This document shows positions 16,628 to 24,489 of a stretch of DNA of 64,000 nucleotides, piece by piece. Every line of letters begins with the position of its first letter. Position 1 is the stretch's first letter. The DNA comes from Modestobacter sp. Leaf380 (GTDB taxonomy: Bacteria; Actinomycetota; Actinomycetes; Mycobacteriales; Geodermatophilaceae). The translations under genes and the position numbers were made by a program. The stretch is taken from assembly GCF_001424485.1 (NCBI RefSeq), contig NZ_LMQC01000019.1:310001-374000 (forward strand). The letters run 5' to 3'. The notes under the pieces were generated by a model. That model was not told the DNA's origin, did not search any database, and was given only the letters and a program-made list of their open reading frames with translations.

Positions 16628-18402
16628 GGCCCGCCGCCGAGTGCGGCTTCCGCCGTCCCGACCTGGCCGGCGTCGCCGAGCGCAGCACCCCGTTCCTCGT
16701 GCTGTACGCCCTGAGCCTGCTGCTCCTGCTCACCCCCGAGGTGCAGGTCGGGTCCGGCGCCCTCGTCGTGCTGTCCGTCGGCACCGCGGTAGCCGCCCAG
16801 CTGGCGGCCTGGCTGGCCCCCTGGGACCGGTTGCCGACGGTCGTGCAGCTCGCCGTCCCGGTGCTGCAGCTGGCCGCCGTCGGCCCGCTGCGGCAGACCA
16901 CCGGGGGCGCCGCCTCGCTGTTCACCGCCCTGGTCATCCCGCCGGTCATCGCGATCGCCAGCGACCGGCGCCGGTTGTCGGTGCTCGTCGCGGTGGTCGG
17001 GACGGCGGGGGTGCTGCTGCTGCCGGCCGTGCTCACCGGCGCGGTCACCACCGTCGTCGACCTGGTCCGCGCCGTGGTCACCCCGGTCGCGCTCGGCGTG
17101 GCCGCGCTGACGGTCAACGAGCTGTCCCGGCGGCTGCGGGCCCGGCTGCAGACCGTCACCGAGCTGCAGGCCGAGCAGACCGCCCTGCTGGCCCAGGCCG
17201 AGGCCCGCACCGCCGAGCTGGAACTCCTCAGCCGCCGCCTCGCGGCCACCACCGAGACCATCACCAGCGTCATCGACGCCGTCACCCAGCACGCCGTCAT
17301 CGGCACCGACCCCGACGGGCTCGTCCGGGTGTGGAACCCCGGCGCCGAGCGGATGCTCGGCCTGCCACGGGCCGACGTCGTCCGGACGCGGTCGGTGCTG
17401 GACTTCCTGGAGCCGGCCGAGCTCGACCCCGCCGACCCGGTGGCGACCCTGGTCGCCCGCGCCGGTGACGAGCGGGCCCGGGACGCGACGCTGGTCCGTG
17501 CCGACGGGACCCGGCTGACCGCGACCCTGGCCGTCACCCCGCGACACGACAGCGCCGGGGCGCCGGCCGGGTGGAACGTGGTCGCCACCGACGTCAGCGC
17601 CGAGCGGTCCGAGGCGCGGCTCAAGGACGAGTTCGTGGGGCTGGTCTCGCACGAGCTGCGCACCCCGCTGAGCTCGATCCTGGGCTACCTGGAGCTGGTC
17701 GTGGACGACGAGGACACCCCGCTGGACCCCGGGCACCGGGCGCACCTGCTGATCGTGGAGCGCAACGCCCAGCGCCTGCTGCGGCTGGTCGGGGACCTGC
17801 TCCTCACCGCCCAGGTGGAGGCCGGCCGGTTCTCCCTCGACGTGCGCGAGGTCGACCTGCGGACGGTGGTGACCGCGGCCCGCGACACGGCCTGCCCCGC
17901 GGCGCTGACCGCCGGTGTGGAGCTGCTCGTCGAGCTGCCCGACGAGCCGCTGGTCGTCGCCGGCGACCCGGACCGGCTCGGCCAGGCCGTGGACAACCTG
18001 CTGGGCAACGCCGTCAAGTACACCCCCCGCGGTGGCCGGGTGACGGTCGGGCTGCACCGCGGGTGGGCCGACCCGGACGGGCTGGCCGGTGCCCCCGACG
18101 ACACGTGGCGCCGCGTGCCGGTCGAGGTCGCCCGGATCACCGTGCGGGACACCGGTCTGGGCATCCCCGCCGACGAGCAGGGCGAGCTGTTCAGCCGGTT
18201 CTTCCGCTCCTCGAACGCCCGCCGGCAGGGCATCGCCGGGGTCGGCCTCGGGCTCACCGTGACGCAGGCGATCGTCACCGCCCACGCCGGGCGGACCGAC
18301 CTGCGCAGCAGCTGCGGGGAGGGCACCACCGCCACCGTCAGCCTGCCGCTGGCCGTGCCGGTGCCGGCCGCCCCGGGGACCGTCGGGGCAGGTGCCCGGT
18401 GA
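16624..18402 (+). CDS. Membrane PAS-domain sensor histidine kinase
   Basis: 592 residues. An integral-membrane sensor region of about six helices (residues 15-165) is followed by a coiled coil (about 165-205), a PAS domain (about 210-325, VIDAVTQHAVIGTDPDGLVRVWNPGAERMLG), a HisKA domain with phospho-acceptor His343 in VSHELRTPLSSIL, and a HATPase with N box DNLLGNAVKYT and the G boxes RDTGLGIP and GVGLGLTVT. There is no large extracellular loop, so it probably senses the membrane or a small ligand via PAS. It is translationally coupled on both sides to the receiver-only protein and the OmpR-type regulator. Confidence 0.93.
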   Translation: MRPAAECGFRRPDLAGVAERSTPFLVLYALSLLLLLTPEVQVGSGALVVLSVGTAVAAQLAAWLAPWDRLPTVVQLAVPVLQLAAVGPLRQTTGGAASLFTALVIPPVIAIASDRRRLSVLVAVVGTAGVLLLPAVLTGAVTTVVDLVRAVVTPVALGVAALTVNELSRRLRARLQTVTELQAEQTALLAQAEARTAELELLSRRLAATTETITSVIDAVTQHAVIGTDPDGLVRVWNPGAERMLGLPRADVVRTRSVLDFLEPAELDPADPVATLVARAGDERARDATLVRADGTRLTATLAVTPRHDSAGAPAGWNVVATDVSAERSEARLKDEFVGLVSHELRTPLSSILGYLELVVDDEDTPLDPGHRAHLLIVERNAQRLLRLVGDLLLTAQVEAGRFSLDVREVDLRTVVTAARDTACPAALTAGVELLVELPDEPLVVAGDPDRLGQAVDNLLGNAVKYTPRGGRVTVGLHRGWADPDGLAGAPDDTWRRVPVEVARITVRDTGLGIPADEQGELFSRFFRSSNARRQGIAGVGLGLTVTQAIVTAHAGRTDLRSSCGEGTTATVSLPLAVPVPAAPGTVGAGAR

Positions 18403-19115
18403 GCCGGGGTTCGGTCCTCGTCGTGGAGGACACCGAGGAGATCCGGGTGCTGGTGACGACGGTGCTCGAGCGCGCCGGTCTCGGCGTGCGGGCGGTCGGC
18501 ACGGCCCGGGAGTGCCTGGCCGAGGTGGCCGCCGAGCCGCCGGACGTGATCGTGCTGGACCTGGGGCTGCCCGACGCCGACGGCACCGAGCTGTGCCGGG
18601 AGCTGCGCACGCTGACCCAGGCCTACGTGCTGATGCTCACCGCCCGTGCCGACGAGGTCGACGTGCTGGTCGGGCTGGCGGTGGGCGCCGACGGGTACAT
18701 GGCCAAGCCGTTCTCCCCGCGGGAGCTCACCGCCCGGGTGCAGACCTTCCTGCGCCGTCCGCACGTGGTGGCCGCGGCGGCCCCGGCCCCCGAGCAGGTG
18801 ACCGCCCGGGTGCCCGCGGCGACCGTGCTGGGCGACCTGGAGGTCGACGAGGGCACCCGCGAGGTGCGGGTCCACGGCGCCGACGTGCCGCTGACCCGCA
18901 CCGAGTTCGACCTGCTGCACGCCCTGGCCAGCCGGCCCGGGCGGGTGCTGCAGCGCGAGACGCTGCTGCGGGAGGTGTGGCAGAGCGAGTGGGAGGGCAA
19001 CCTGCGGCTGGTCGAGGCGCACATGTCCAACCTGCGCCGCAAGCTGGTGGCCGCCGGGATGCACCGGCCGGAGATCCGCACCGTGCGCGGGGTCGGCTAC
19101 CGGCTGGTCAGCTGA
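18399..19115 (+). CDS. OmpR/PhoB-family response regulator
   Basis: 238 residues: receiver with phospho-acceptor Asp54 (VIVLDLGLPDADG) and Lys103 (MAKPFSPREL), a short Ala/Pro linker (about 120-140), and a winged-helix effector with LTRTEFDLLHALASRPGRVLQRETLLREVW and RLVEAHMSNLRRKL ending in RTVRGVGYRLVS. The GTG start overlaps the kinase stop by four bases. Its 3' end overlaps the convergent receiver-HPt gene by 19 bases, a tight arrangement that links the two transcripts. Likely targets are its own operon and perhaps the TasA-like operon next door. Confidence 0.93.
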   Translation: MSRGSVLVVEDTEEIRVLVTTVLERAGLGVRAVGTARECLAEVAAEPPDVIVLDLGLPDADGTELCRELRTLTQAYVLMLTARADEVDVLVGLAVGADGYMAKPFSPRELTARVQTFLRRPHVVAAAAPAPEQVTARVPAATVLGDLEVDEGTREVRVHGADVPLTRTEFDLLHALASRPGRVLQRETLLREVWQSEWEGNLRLVEAHMSNLRRKLVAAGMHRPEIRTVRGVGYRLVS

Positions 19116-19723
19116 GCCAGCGCCGTCCCGTCGACCCGCCCGGCGCGCGCCTCCCGCTCCACCGTCCGGCACAGCACCGCGGTCTCCAGCCGGCCCAGCT
19201 GCGCGCTGGCCCCGGCCAGCGCGTGCGCGGCCGCGGCGAGCGCGGCGGTGTCCACCGCCCGGGCCGCCTGCCGCAGCGCACCCAACCGCTGGGGCAGCGC
19301 CCGGGCGTAGAGCGCGTCGAGCACGGCGCGGAGCTCGTCGTCGAGACCGTCGTCGGGCTGGTCGGCCCGCGGCACGTGCCCGCCGGCGATCCTCTGCAGG
19401 GCCGCGGCGTCCACCGGCTTGGCCAGCACCGCACGGGCGTCGAGGGCCACCGCCCGCTCGCGGACGGCGGCCGACGGGTCGCTGGTGACCACCAGGGCCG
19501 GGGTGTCCCGACCGTCCGCGCGCAGCTGGGCGAGCATCGTCAGCCCGTCCCCGTCGGCCATCCACACGTCGGTGACCACCAGGTCGGGGGTGTGCAGGTC
19601 GTGCAGCACCCGGGCCTGGACCGGCCCGTCGGCGACGAGCACGTGCCACCCGGCTGCCTCCAACGCCGCACGGACGGCGTGCCGGCAGCCGGCGTCGTCG
19701 TCCACGACCAGGGCGGTCAGCAC
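19097..19723 (-). CDS. Receiver-HPt fusion protein (phosphorelay component)
   Basis: 208 residues. The receiver has Asp9/Asp10, phospho-acceptor Asp52 (VVTDVWMADGDG) and Lys102 (VLAKPVD). After a linker the C-terminal 90 residues are helical and contain AAAHALAGASAQLGRLE with His157, matching the HPt histidine motif (H-x-L-x-G-x-S). It can take phosphate on Asp and carry it on His, but has no DNA-binding output. The GTG at 19723 lies inside the end of the upstream secreted-protein gene, making this the last gene of the TasA/SipW operon. It therefore physically joins that operon to the two-component cluster. Confidence 0.85.
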   Translation of the reverse strand: MLTALVVDDDAGCRHAVRAALEAAGWHVLVADGPVQARVLHDLHTPDLVVTDVWMADGDGLTMLAQLRADGRDTPALVVTSDPSAAVRERAVALDARAVLAKPVDAAALQRIAGGHVPRADQPDDGLDDELRAVLDALYARALPQRLGALRQAARAVDTAALAAAAHALAGASAQLGRLETAVLCRTVEREARAGRVDGTALAQLTSR

Positions 19724-20148
19724 CGGAACGTCACCGTCGCCGGCACAGCGGTCCAGCCGTAGTCGGTGCGGGCCACGATGCTGAACGCGTGGGTGGCGGT
19801 CTGCAGGGCCGGCTTCGTCGCCGCCCGCTGGGCCGAGGTCCCGGCGAGCGTCACCGGCGCCCGGGCCACGCCGTTGACCGTCTCGGTGACCACGTAGCCG
19901 GTGACCCGGGCGGTCGTGCTGGCCGTCCAGCTGATCCGGACCGTGTAGCTGGTGGTCAGGCTCAGCACGCACGCCGTCGACCCGGCGGTCGTGGGTGCGG
20001 TCGCCGGGGCGACCGTGGCGGTGCCGACCGTGAGCGGGGCCGCCGCCCGGGCGGCGAACGCGGCCGAGGCGGCGCTGGGCGAGGTCACCAGCACGGCACA
20101 GGCCAGCGCGGGGACCACCAGGGCGCGGCGCACCCAGCCCGTCCTCAC
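19717..20148 (-). CDS. Small secreted protein with one FN3-like domain
   Basis: 143 residues. The N-terminus VRTGWVRRALVVPALACAVLVTSPSAASAAFA is a classical Sec signal peptide with an AxA cleavage site. The mature part is one beta-rich domain (VRISWTASTTARVTGYVVTETVNG and HAFSIVARTDYGWTAVPATVTFRC) resembling the first FN3 unit of the large secreted protein encoded at 54889-59025, which has the same TRYG/TDYG strand. Two Cys residues may form a disulfide. The GTG start overlaps the signal-peptidase stop (GTGA) and its own end overlaps the receiver-HPt start, so the operon is tightly coupled. Confidence 0.75.
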   Translation of the reverse strand: MRTGWVRRALVVPALACAVLVTSPSAASAAFAARAAAPLTVGTATVAPATAPTTAGSTACVLSLTTSYTVRISWTASTTARVTGYVVTETVNGVARAPVTLAGTSAQRAATKPALQTATHAFSIVARTDYGWTAVPATVTFRC

Positions 20149-20777
20149 GCGTCCTGCTCGGCCCGGGTGGGGCGCCAGACCGTGAGCAGCACCCAGGCGG
20201 CCGCCAGGGCGGGGGCGCCCCACACCAGCACCTCGGTGAGCACCGGGGTGCGCAGCAGCTGGACGACGTGGCCGACCTCCGGGACCGTCGCCCGGACCTG
20301 CCAGGCGGTGTCGCCGGCGGCGAAGGTCGCCGTCCAGGGGTCGGCCGCGTCGTTGGCGTCGCCCCTGGTCTGGACCGTGACGGACCCGTCCGGTCCGACG
20401 TCGGCGCTGACCACCCGGTGGGTGACGACGCGGCGGTCGCCGACCGGGATGTGGTACGTGAGCACCATGCCGGGCTCGATGTCGGCGACCGGCAGCGCGG
20501 TGTCCACGACGACGTCCCCGGGGGCGATGCCCGGCGCCATGCTGGTGGTCAGCATCGTGACCGTGCGGTAGCCGAACACGTGCGGGCCGACGGCCAGCGC
20601 GGCGAAGGCGAGCACCGCGACGACCAGCGCCAGGTCGACCAGTCGGCGGGCCACCAGGCGGGCCATCCGGAGCGCCAGGGGCAGCGGGCGGGTCCCGACC
20701 CGGCCGCCGGCGCGGTGCGCCCCGGCGTCCACCGGGTGGAGGACACGGGACGGGCGGTGCGGCAGGACGGCGGTCAC
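20145..20777 (-). CDS. SipW/ER-type signal peptidase I (family S26B)
   Basis: 210 residues. One membrane helix (about 47-66) is followed by the catalytic Ser79 in TMLTTSMAPGIAPGDVV, His120 in RRVVTHRVV and the acidic GDAND (Asp140, Asp143). A His instead of Lys as general base marks the archaeal/eukaryotic/SipW class rather than ordinary LepB. A second helix (VLVWGAPALAAAWVLLTVW) closes the protein. In Bacillus SipW processes the biofilm fibre protein TasA; here the gene lies directly downstream of a TasA-like gene. The 69-base gap between the two contains a GGGAGGAGA ribosome-binding site. Confidence 0.9.
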   Translation of the reverse strand: MTAVLPHRPSRVLHPVDAGAHRAGGRVGTRPLPLALRMARLVARRLVDLALVVAVLAFAALAVGPHVFGYRTVTMLTTSMAPGIAPGDVVVDTALPVADIEPGMVLTYHIPVGDRRVVTHRVVSADVGPDGSVTVQTRGDANDAADPWTATFAAGDTAWQVRATVPEVGHVVQLLRTPVLTEVLVWGAPALAAAWVLLTVWRPTRAEQDA

Positions 20778-20846
20778 GGGGTCTCCTCCCTGTGGACGGC
20801 GGGGTGGGGGGCGGTGCAGCGGGCGCGGGCGGTGCGCCCGCCCCGG

Positions 20847-21488
20847 TCAGCGGGCGGTGCCGTTGCGCTGCGTGCCGACGAACTCGAAGGCGATGACCGA
20901 GGACTTGGTCTGGAAGGTGTTGTCCGCCGTCTGGGGCAGGGTCAGGGTCACGACCAGGTTCGACGTGCCACCGACCGGCAGCGTGGCGGGCACGGCGACC
21001 GCGGTGGCGGCGCCGATGACCGGGCGGGAGGCCAGCACCGCGGTGGTCGTGCCGGTGCAGGTGTAGGTGTAGGCGGGGGCGACGCCGGCCTCGGTCCAGG
21101 GCACCGAGCAGGCGTTGACCGACAGCTGCAGGCCGTTGGTCGCATCGGTGTTGAGCAGGCTCGAGGTCGTCGCGGTCGTGTTCAGCACGACCCCGGCCAG
21201 CGCCTGGTCACCGGTGTTGGACAGCGTGACCGCGCGGCTGATCGTGTCGCCGGGGACGATGTTCGCCGCAGTGGCCGAGAGCCGGTTGGCGGCCGTGCCG
21301 GTGGCGCCCAGCGCGATGGTGACGGTGCCGCTGTTCACCGTCTCGCTGGCGCTCGTGCTGCTGGTGAACGTGCCGAAGGTGCCCATGCCGGCGACGGCGG
21401 CCGCGACGCCGACGACGCCGAGGGAGACGACGACCTTGCGGCCGGTCGAGTGGACGGTGCGGGCGGCGCGGCGGTGGGTGGTGCTCAT
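20847..21488 (-). CDS. TasA/camelysin-like secreted protein (SipW substrate candidate)
   Basis: 213 residues. The signal region RKVVVSLGVVGVAAAVAGMGTFGTFTSSTSASETVNSGTVTIAL is the SipW-type pattern: a hydrophobic helix ending in GTFGTFTSSTSA, immediately followed by a strand carrying the N[S/A]GTV segment of TasA-like proteins. Further hallmarks are NIVPGDTISRAVTLSNTGDQAL and a Ser/Thr/Val-rich beta fold. The family forms surface fibres and biofilm matrix in Firmicutes. In this protein two Cys residues (NACSVPW, YTCTGT) flank a loop. It is the first gene of the operon, with GGAG about 9 bases before the ATG. Confidence 0.85.
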   Translation of the reverse strand: MSTTHRRAARTVHSTGRKVVVSLGVVGVAAAVAGMGTFGTFTSSTSASETVNSGTVTIALGATGTAANRLSATAANIVPGDTISRAVTLSNTGDQALAGVVLNTTATTSSLLNTDATNGLQLSVNACSVPWTEAGVAPAYTYTCTGTTTAVLASRPVIGAATAVAVPATLPVGGTSNLVVTLTLPQTADNTFQTKSSVIAFEFVGTQRNGTAR

Positions 21489-21557
21489 GGCGGGTGCTCC
21501 AGGGTCTGCTCCGGGGGCCGGTGGTCTCCGGCGTCAGGGAGGACACTGACGAGCGAC

Positions 21558-21599
21558 CCACAAGACGGACCGCTGCGTTCCGCAAGGTCTCCACAAGAC
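21558..21599. promoter_or_regulatory. Direct repeats upstream of the TasA-like gene
   Basis: CCACAAGAC occurs at 21558-21566 and 21591-21599, 33 bases apart (three helical turns), in the 124-base gap between the PucR-type gene and the start of the TasA-like gene. Tandem half-sites with this spacing are typical for OmpR-type regulators. This is a candidate only. Confidence 0.35.
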
Positions 21600-21612
21600 A
21601 CTGGCGCCGCGG

Positions 21613-23082
21613 TCAGGCCTCCCGGTCGTTGTCCAGCCGGTGCAGGTCCAGGGCGACGAAGACGGCCATCCGCAGCTCGGCGTCCCCGACGAAGTCCCCG
21701 ATCGAGGCCTGCAGCTTGGCCAGCCGCTGCCGGAACGTGTTGTGGTGCAGGAAGAGCTGCCGGGCGGCCTCCATCGCGTTGCCGTGGGTGGCCCGGAAGG
21801 CCCGCAGCACCCGCCGGGCCTCTGCGGCCGCGGGGTCGTCCCCGGCGACGCTGCCCAGCACGTCCCGGGTGAAGGCGCTGCGCTCGTGCGCGGGCAGCTG
21901 GACCAGCAGGCGGTGCACCCCGAGCGTGTCGTAGCGGTTCACCCGGTTGACCGCGCCCAGCTGGCGGCCGATCGCGGCGGCCCGCTGGGCCTGCCGGTGA
22001 GCACCGGGAAAGCCGCGCACGTCGTCCACGGCGCGGCTGGCGCCGATCACCAGGGGCACGGTGACCCGGCGGTACATCGAGCGCTGCAGGCGCTCGAGGC
22101 CGACGTCGTCCCCGACGACGAGGACGACCGCACCCTCGTGGACGACGGTGAGCGCGCGCTCGTCCACCATCCGGACGGCCGGTTCCAGCAGCCGGGCCAG
22201 CCGGGTCAGCCCGGCGGTCGCCACGTCCACCCCGAAGGGCGTGACGACGAGGAAGACCGCTGACCGGGCCGGGAAGGCGGCCAGCCGCTTGCTGCGGCGC
22301 ACCGCCCGCTCCCGGGCCGCCAGGTCCTCCCCGAGCACCGCGCCCAGCAGCTCCTGCACCGGGGTGGCAGCCCGCTCCTCGGCCACCGTCACGCGCATGC
22401 CGAGCACCAGCACCGGGGTGACCTGGTCGACCAGCGCGAGCTCGTCGGCGGCCAGCGGGGTGGCCCGCTCGACCCGCCACAGGCCCAGCTGCCGACCGCC
22501 GTGCACCAGCGGCACCGGGACGACGTCCAGCCCGTCGTCGGGCTGCCCGTCCTCTGACGTCGGGTGCTGGGCGACCTCCCGGCCCCCGCTGTCGACCAGG
22601 GTCACGCGGGCGTCGAGCAGCTCGGCCACCCGACGCACCACCCGGTGGACGTCGACCTCGCCCTCCAGCACCCGGGCGAGGGCGTCGGTGAGGCGGGCGG
22701 GCCCCTCCCCGGTCCCCGCCGTCCGCAGCCGGTCCAGGACCACGGCGGGGCTCACGTCCTCGTCCACCCACAGCAGGGCGACGCCGGCCTCCCGCACGAG
22801 GTCCACGGCGTCCGCCGGGGGGCGGACCACCCGGCCACCGCCGGGCAGCACGAGGACGCCCGCGGGCGAGCCGCCCAGCAGCGGGGCCAGCAGCGAGCGC
22901 AACGGCGGCAGGGCCGACCCGCGCCGGGGCGGGGCCCAGACGGCGAGCAGCAGCTCCCCGTCCCGGGCCGGCCCGGTGCGTCCGTCCAGCAGCCGCACCG
23001 AGGTCACCACCCGGTCGGCGCCCTCGGGCACCAGCAGCTCGGCGCCGAGGGCGGCGGCGTGGTCCGCGACCGTCAGCGGCAC
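21613..23082 (-). CDS. PucR/CdaR-family transcriptional regulator
   Basis: 489 residues, GTG start. The N-terminus PLTVADHAAALGAELLVPEGADRVV is the PucR-type domain; a central GAF/GGDEF-like region (about 170-350) follows; the C-terminus VLRAFRATHGNAMEAARQLFLHHNTFRQRLAKLQASIG is the PucR-type helix-turn-helix. PucR activates purine-catabolism genes in Bacillus, but homologues control varied pathways. Its start lies only 14 bases from that of the divergent 2-oxoglutarate oxygenase gene, making that gene and the adjacent operon its likely targets. No strong ribosome-binding site is visible. Confidence 0.9.
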   Translation of the reverse strand: MPLTVADHAAALGAELLVPEGADRVVTSVRLLDGRTGPARDGELLLAVWAPPRRGSALPPLRSLLAPLLGGSPAGVLVLPGGGRVVRPPADAVDLVREAGVALLWVDEDVSPAVVLDRLRTAGTGEGPARLTDALARVLEGEVDVHRVVRRVAELLDARVTLVDSGGREVAQHPTSEDGQPDDGLDVVPVPLVHGGRQLGLWRVERATPLAADELALVDQVTPVLVLGMRVTVAEERAATPVQELLGAVLGEDLAARERAVRRSKRLAAFPARSAVFLVVTPFGVDVATAGLTRLARLLEPAVRMVDERALTVVHEGAVVLVVGDDVGLERLQRSMYRRVTVPLVIGASRAVDDVRGFPGAHRQAQRAAAIGRQLGAVNRVNRYDTLGVHRLLVQLPAHERSAFTRDVLGSVAGDDPAAAEARRVLRAFRATHGNAMEAARQLFLHHNTFRQRLAKLQASIGDFVGDAELRMAVFVALDLHRLDNDREA

Positions 23083-23096
23083 GGCACACTCGCCCC

Positions 23097-24092
23097 GTGC
23101 GCACGATCCCGGTCATCGACCTCGCCCCCGGCCGCGCCGATGCGGCCGACCGGGCCCGCACCGCGGAGCTGCTGGGGCACGCCTGCGACGAGGTCGGCTT
23201 CTTCCAGGTCACCGGTCACGGGGTGCCCGCCGAGCTGGTCACCGAGGTCTTCACCGTCACCCGCCAGTTCTTCGCGCTCGCTCCCGATGTGAAGGCCAGG
23301 GTCGCGCAGCCGGCCGCCGACCAGGTGCGCGGGTGGTCGGGGGTGGGCAGCGAGGGGATCACGTACTCGCTGGACGAGGAGTCCCCGGCCGACCTCAAGG
23401 AGAAGTTCGACATCGGCCCCTGGGGCCTGGACCCCGCCGACCCCTACGTCACCGACCAGGCGGCCGGACCGCACCTGGCACCGAACCTGTGGCCCCGGGA
23501 GCTGCCGGGGCTGCGGCCGCTGTGGGAGGACTGGTACGCCGAGCTGGCCCGGGTGGCCGGTGAGCTGATGGTGCTGCTGACCGATGCCCTGGGGCTGCCC
23601 CAGGACACCGTGACGTCCCGGACCGACCGTGCGGTGAGCATGCTGCGGGCGCTGTTCTACCCCGATCAGCCCGAGCCGCCGCTGCCCGGTCAGATGCGGG
23701 CCGGCATCCACTCCGACTACGGCACGCTGACCGTGGTCAGCGCCGAGGACCGGCCCGGCGGCCTGCAGGTGCTCGACCGCGGCGGGGAGTGGGTGGACGT
23801 CCCGGTCATCCCGGGGGCGCTGATGGTGATGGTCGGGGACCTGCTCACCGAGTGGACCGGGGACCGGTGGCCGGCGACCCTGCACCGGGTGGTGAACCCC
23901 CGCCGGGACCGGGCGATGGACTCCTCCCGACTGGCCTTCGCGTTCTACCACCACCCGGCCTACGACTCCCTGGTCGACGTGCTGCCCGGGCTCCCCGGGG
24001 GCGGCGACCCGCCCCCGGGGACCCCGACCGCCGGGGAGCACCTGCGGGAGAAGTACCTCCGGCAGACCTCCTTCGGCGCGGGCCACCACTGA
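23097..24092 (+). CDS. Isopenicillin N synthase-like 2-oxoglutarate/Fe(II) oxygenase (copy 1)
   Basis: 331 residues. The N-terminal RTIPVIDLAPGR and EVGFFQVTGHGVP are the DIOX_N signature. The Fe(II) facial triad is His205, Asp207 (GIHSDYGTLTVV) and His263 (ATLHRVVNP), and Arg278 (SSRLAFAFYHH) fits the 2-oxoglutarate carboxylate anchor. The family hydroxylates small molecules, for example thymine, flavonoids and gibberellins. It resembles copy 2 (28615-29601) along its whole length with ligands at the same positions. The GTG start has no ribosome-binding site in the 14-base gap to pucR, so leaderless translation is plausible. It converges on the VOC gene with one base between. Confidence 0.9.
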   Translation: MRTIPVIDLAPGRADAADRARTAELLGHACDEVGFFQVTGHGVPAELVTEVFTVTRQFFALAPDVKARVAQPAADQVRGWSGVGSEGITYSLDEESPADLKEKFDIGPWGLDPADPYVTDQAAGPHLAPNLWPRELPGLRPLWEDWYAELARVAGELMVLLTDALGLPQDTVTSRTDRAVSMLRALFYPDQPEPPLPGQMRAGIHSDYGTLTVVSAEDRPGGLQVLDRGGEWVDVPVIPGALMVMVGDLLTEWTGDRWPATLHRVVNPRRDRAMDSSRLAFAFYHHPAYDSLVDVLPGLPGGGDPPPGTPTAGEHLREKYLRQTSFGAGHH

Positions 24093-24093
24093 C

Positions 24094-24489
24094 CTACAGG
24101 GGCAGGAAGTTCACCCGCAGCACGTGCCCGTCCGGGTCCCGGACGACGGACTGCCAGGCCCCGTAGTAGGTCTCCGCCGGGCCGGCGAGCACCGTCCCGC
24201 CGTGCGCGACCGCCCGCTCGGTGAGCGCGTCGACCGCCGCCCGGTCCTCGGCCTCGAAGGTGAGGAAGGTGTCGACGCCGGTCTCACCGTCCGGGGGCAC
24301 CGGCAGGGCCAGCAGCTCGTAGGCGTGCGGCCCGCTGAAGCCCAGCACCGTGCCCTCCACCCACAGCCCCCGGAAGTGCGGGGAGGCCAGGTCGGTGACC
24401 TCGTCGAGGTCGAAGACGTCCCGGTAGAACTCCACCGAGGCGTCCGGGTCGGCCACCAGCAGGCTGGCGAAGGAGAGCCGGACGCCCAT
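24094..24489 (-). CDS. VOC-superfamily (glyoxalase/bleomycin-resistance-like) protein
   Basis: 131 residues. The start VRLSFASLLVADPDASVEFYRDVFDLDEV and the end YGAWQSVVRDPDGHVLRVNFLPL show two beta-alpha-beta-beta-beta modules. The usual metal-ligand positions are not obvious apart from the Glu/Asp strands, so it may be enzymatic or only ligand-binding. Its ATG overlaps the stop of the substrate-binding protein gene by one base (TGATG), making it the last gene of the import operon. A role in handling the imported or oxidised product is an inference from position. Confidence 0.75.
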   Translation of the reverse strand: MGVRLSFASLLVADPDASVEFYRDVFDLDEVTDLASPHFRGLWVEGTVLGFSGPHAYELLALPVPPDGETGVDTFLTFEAEDRAAVDALTERAVAHGGTVLAGPAETYYGAWQSVVRDPDGHVLRVNFLPL

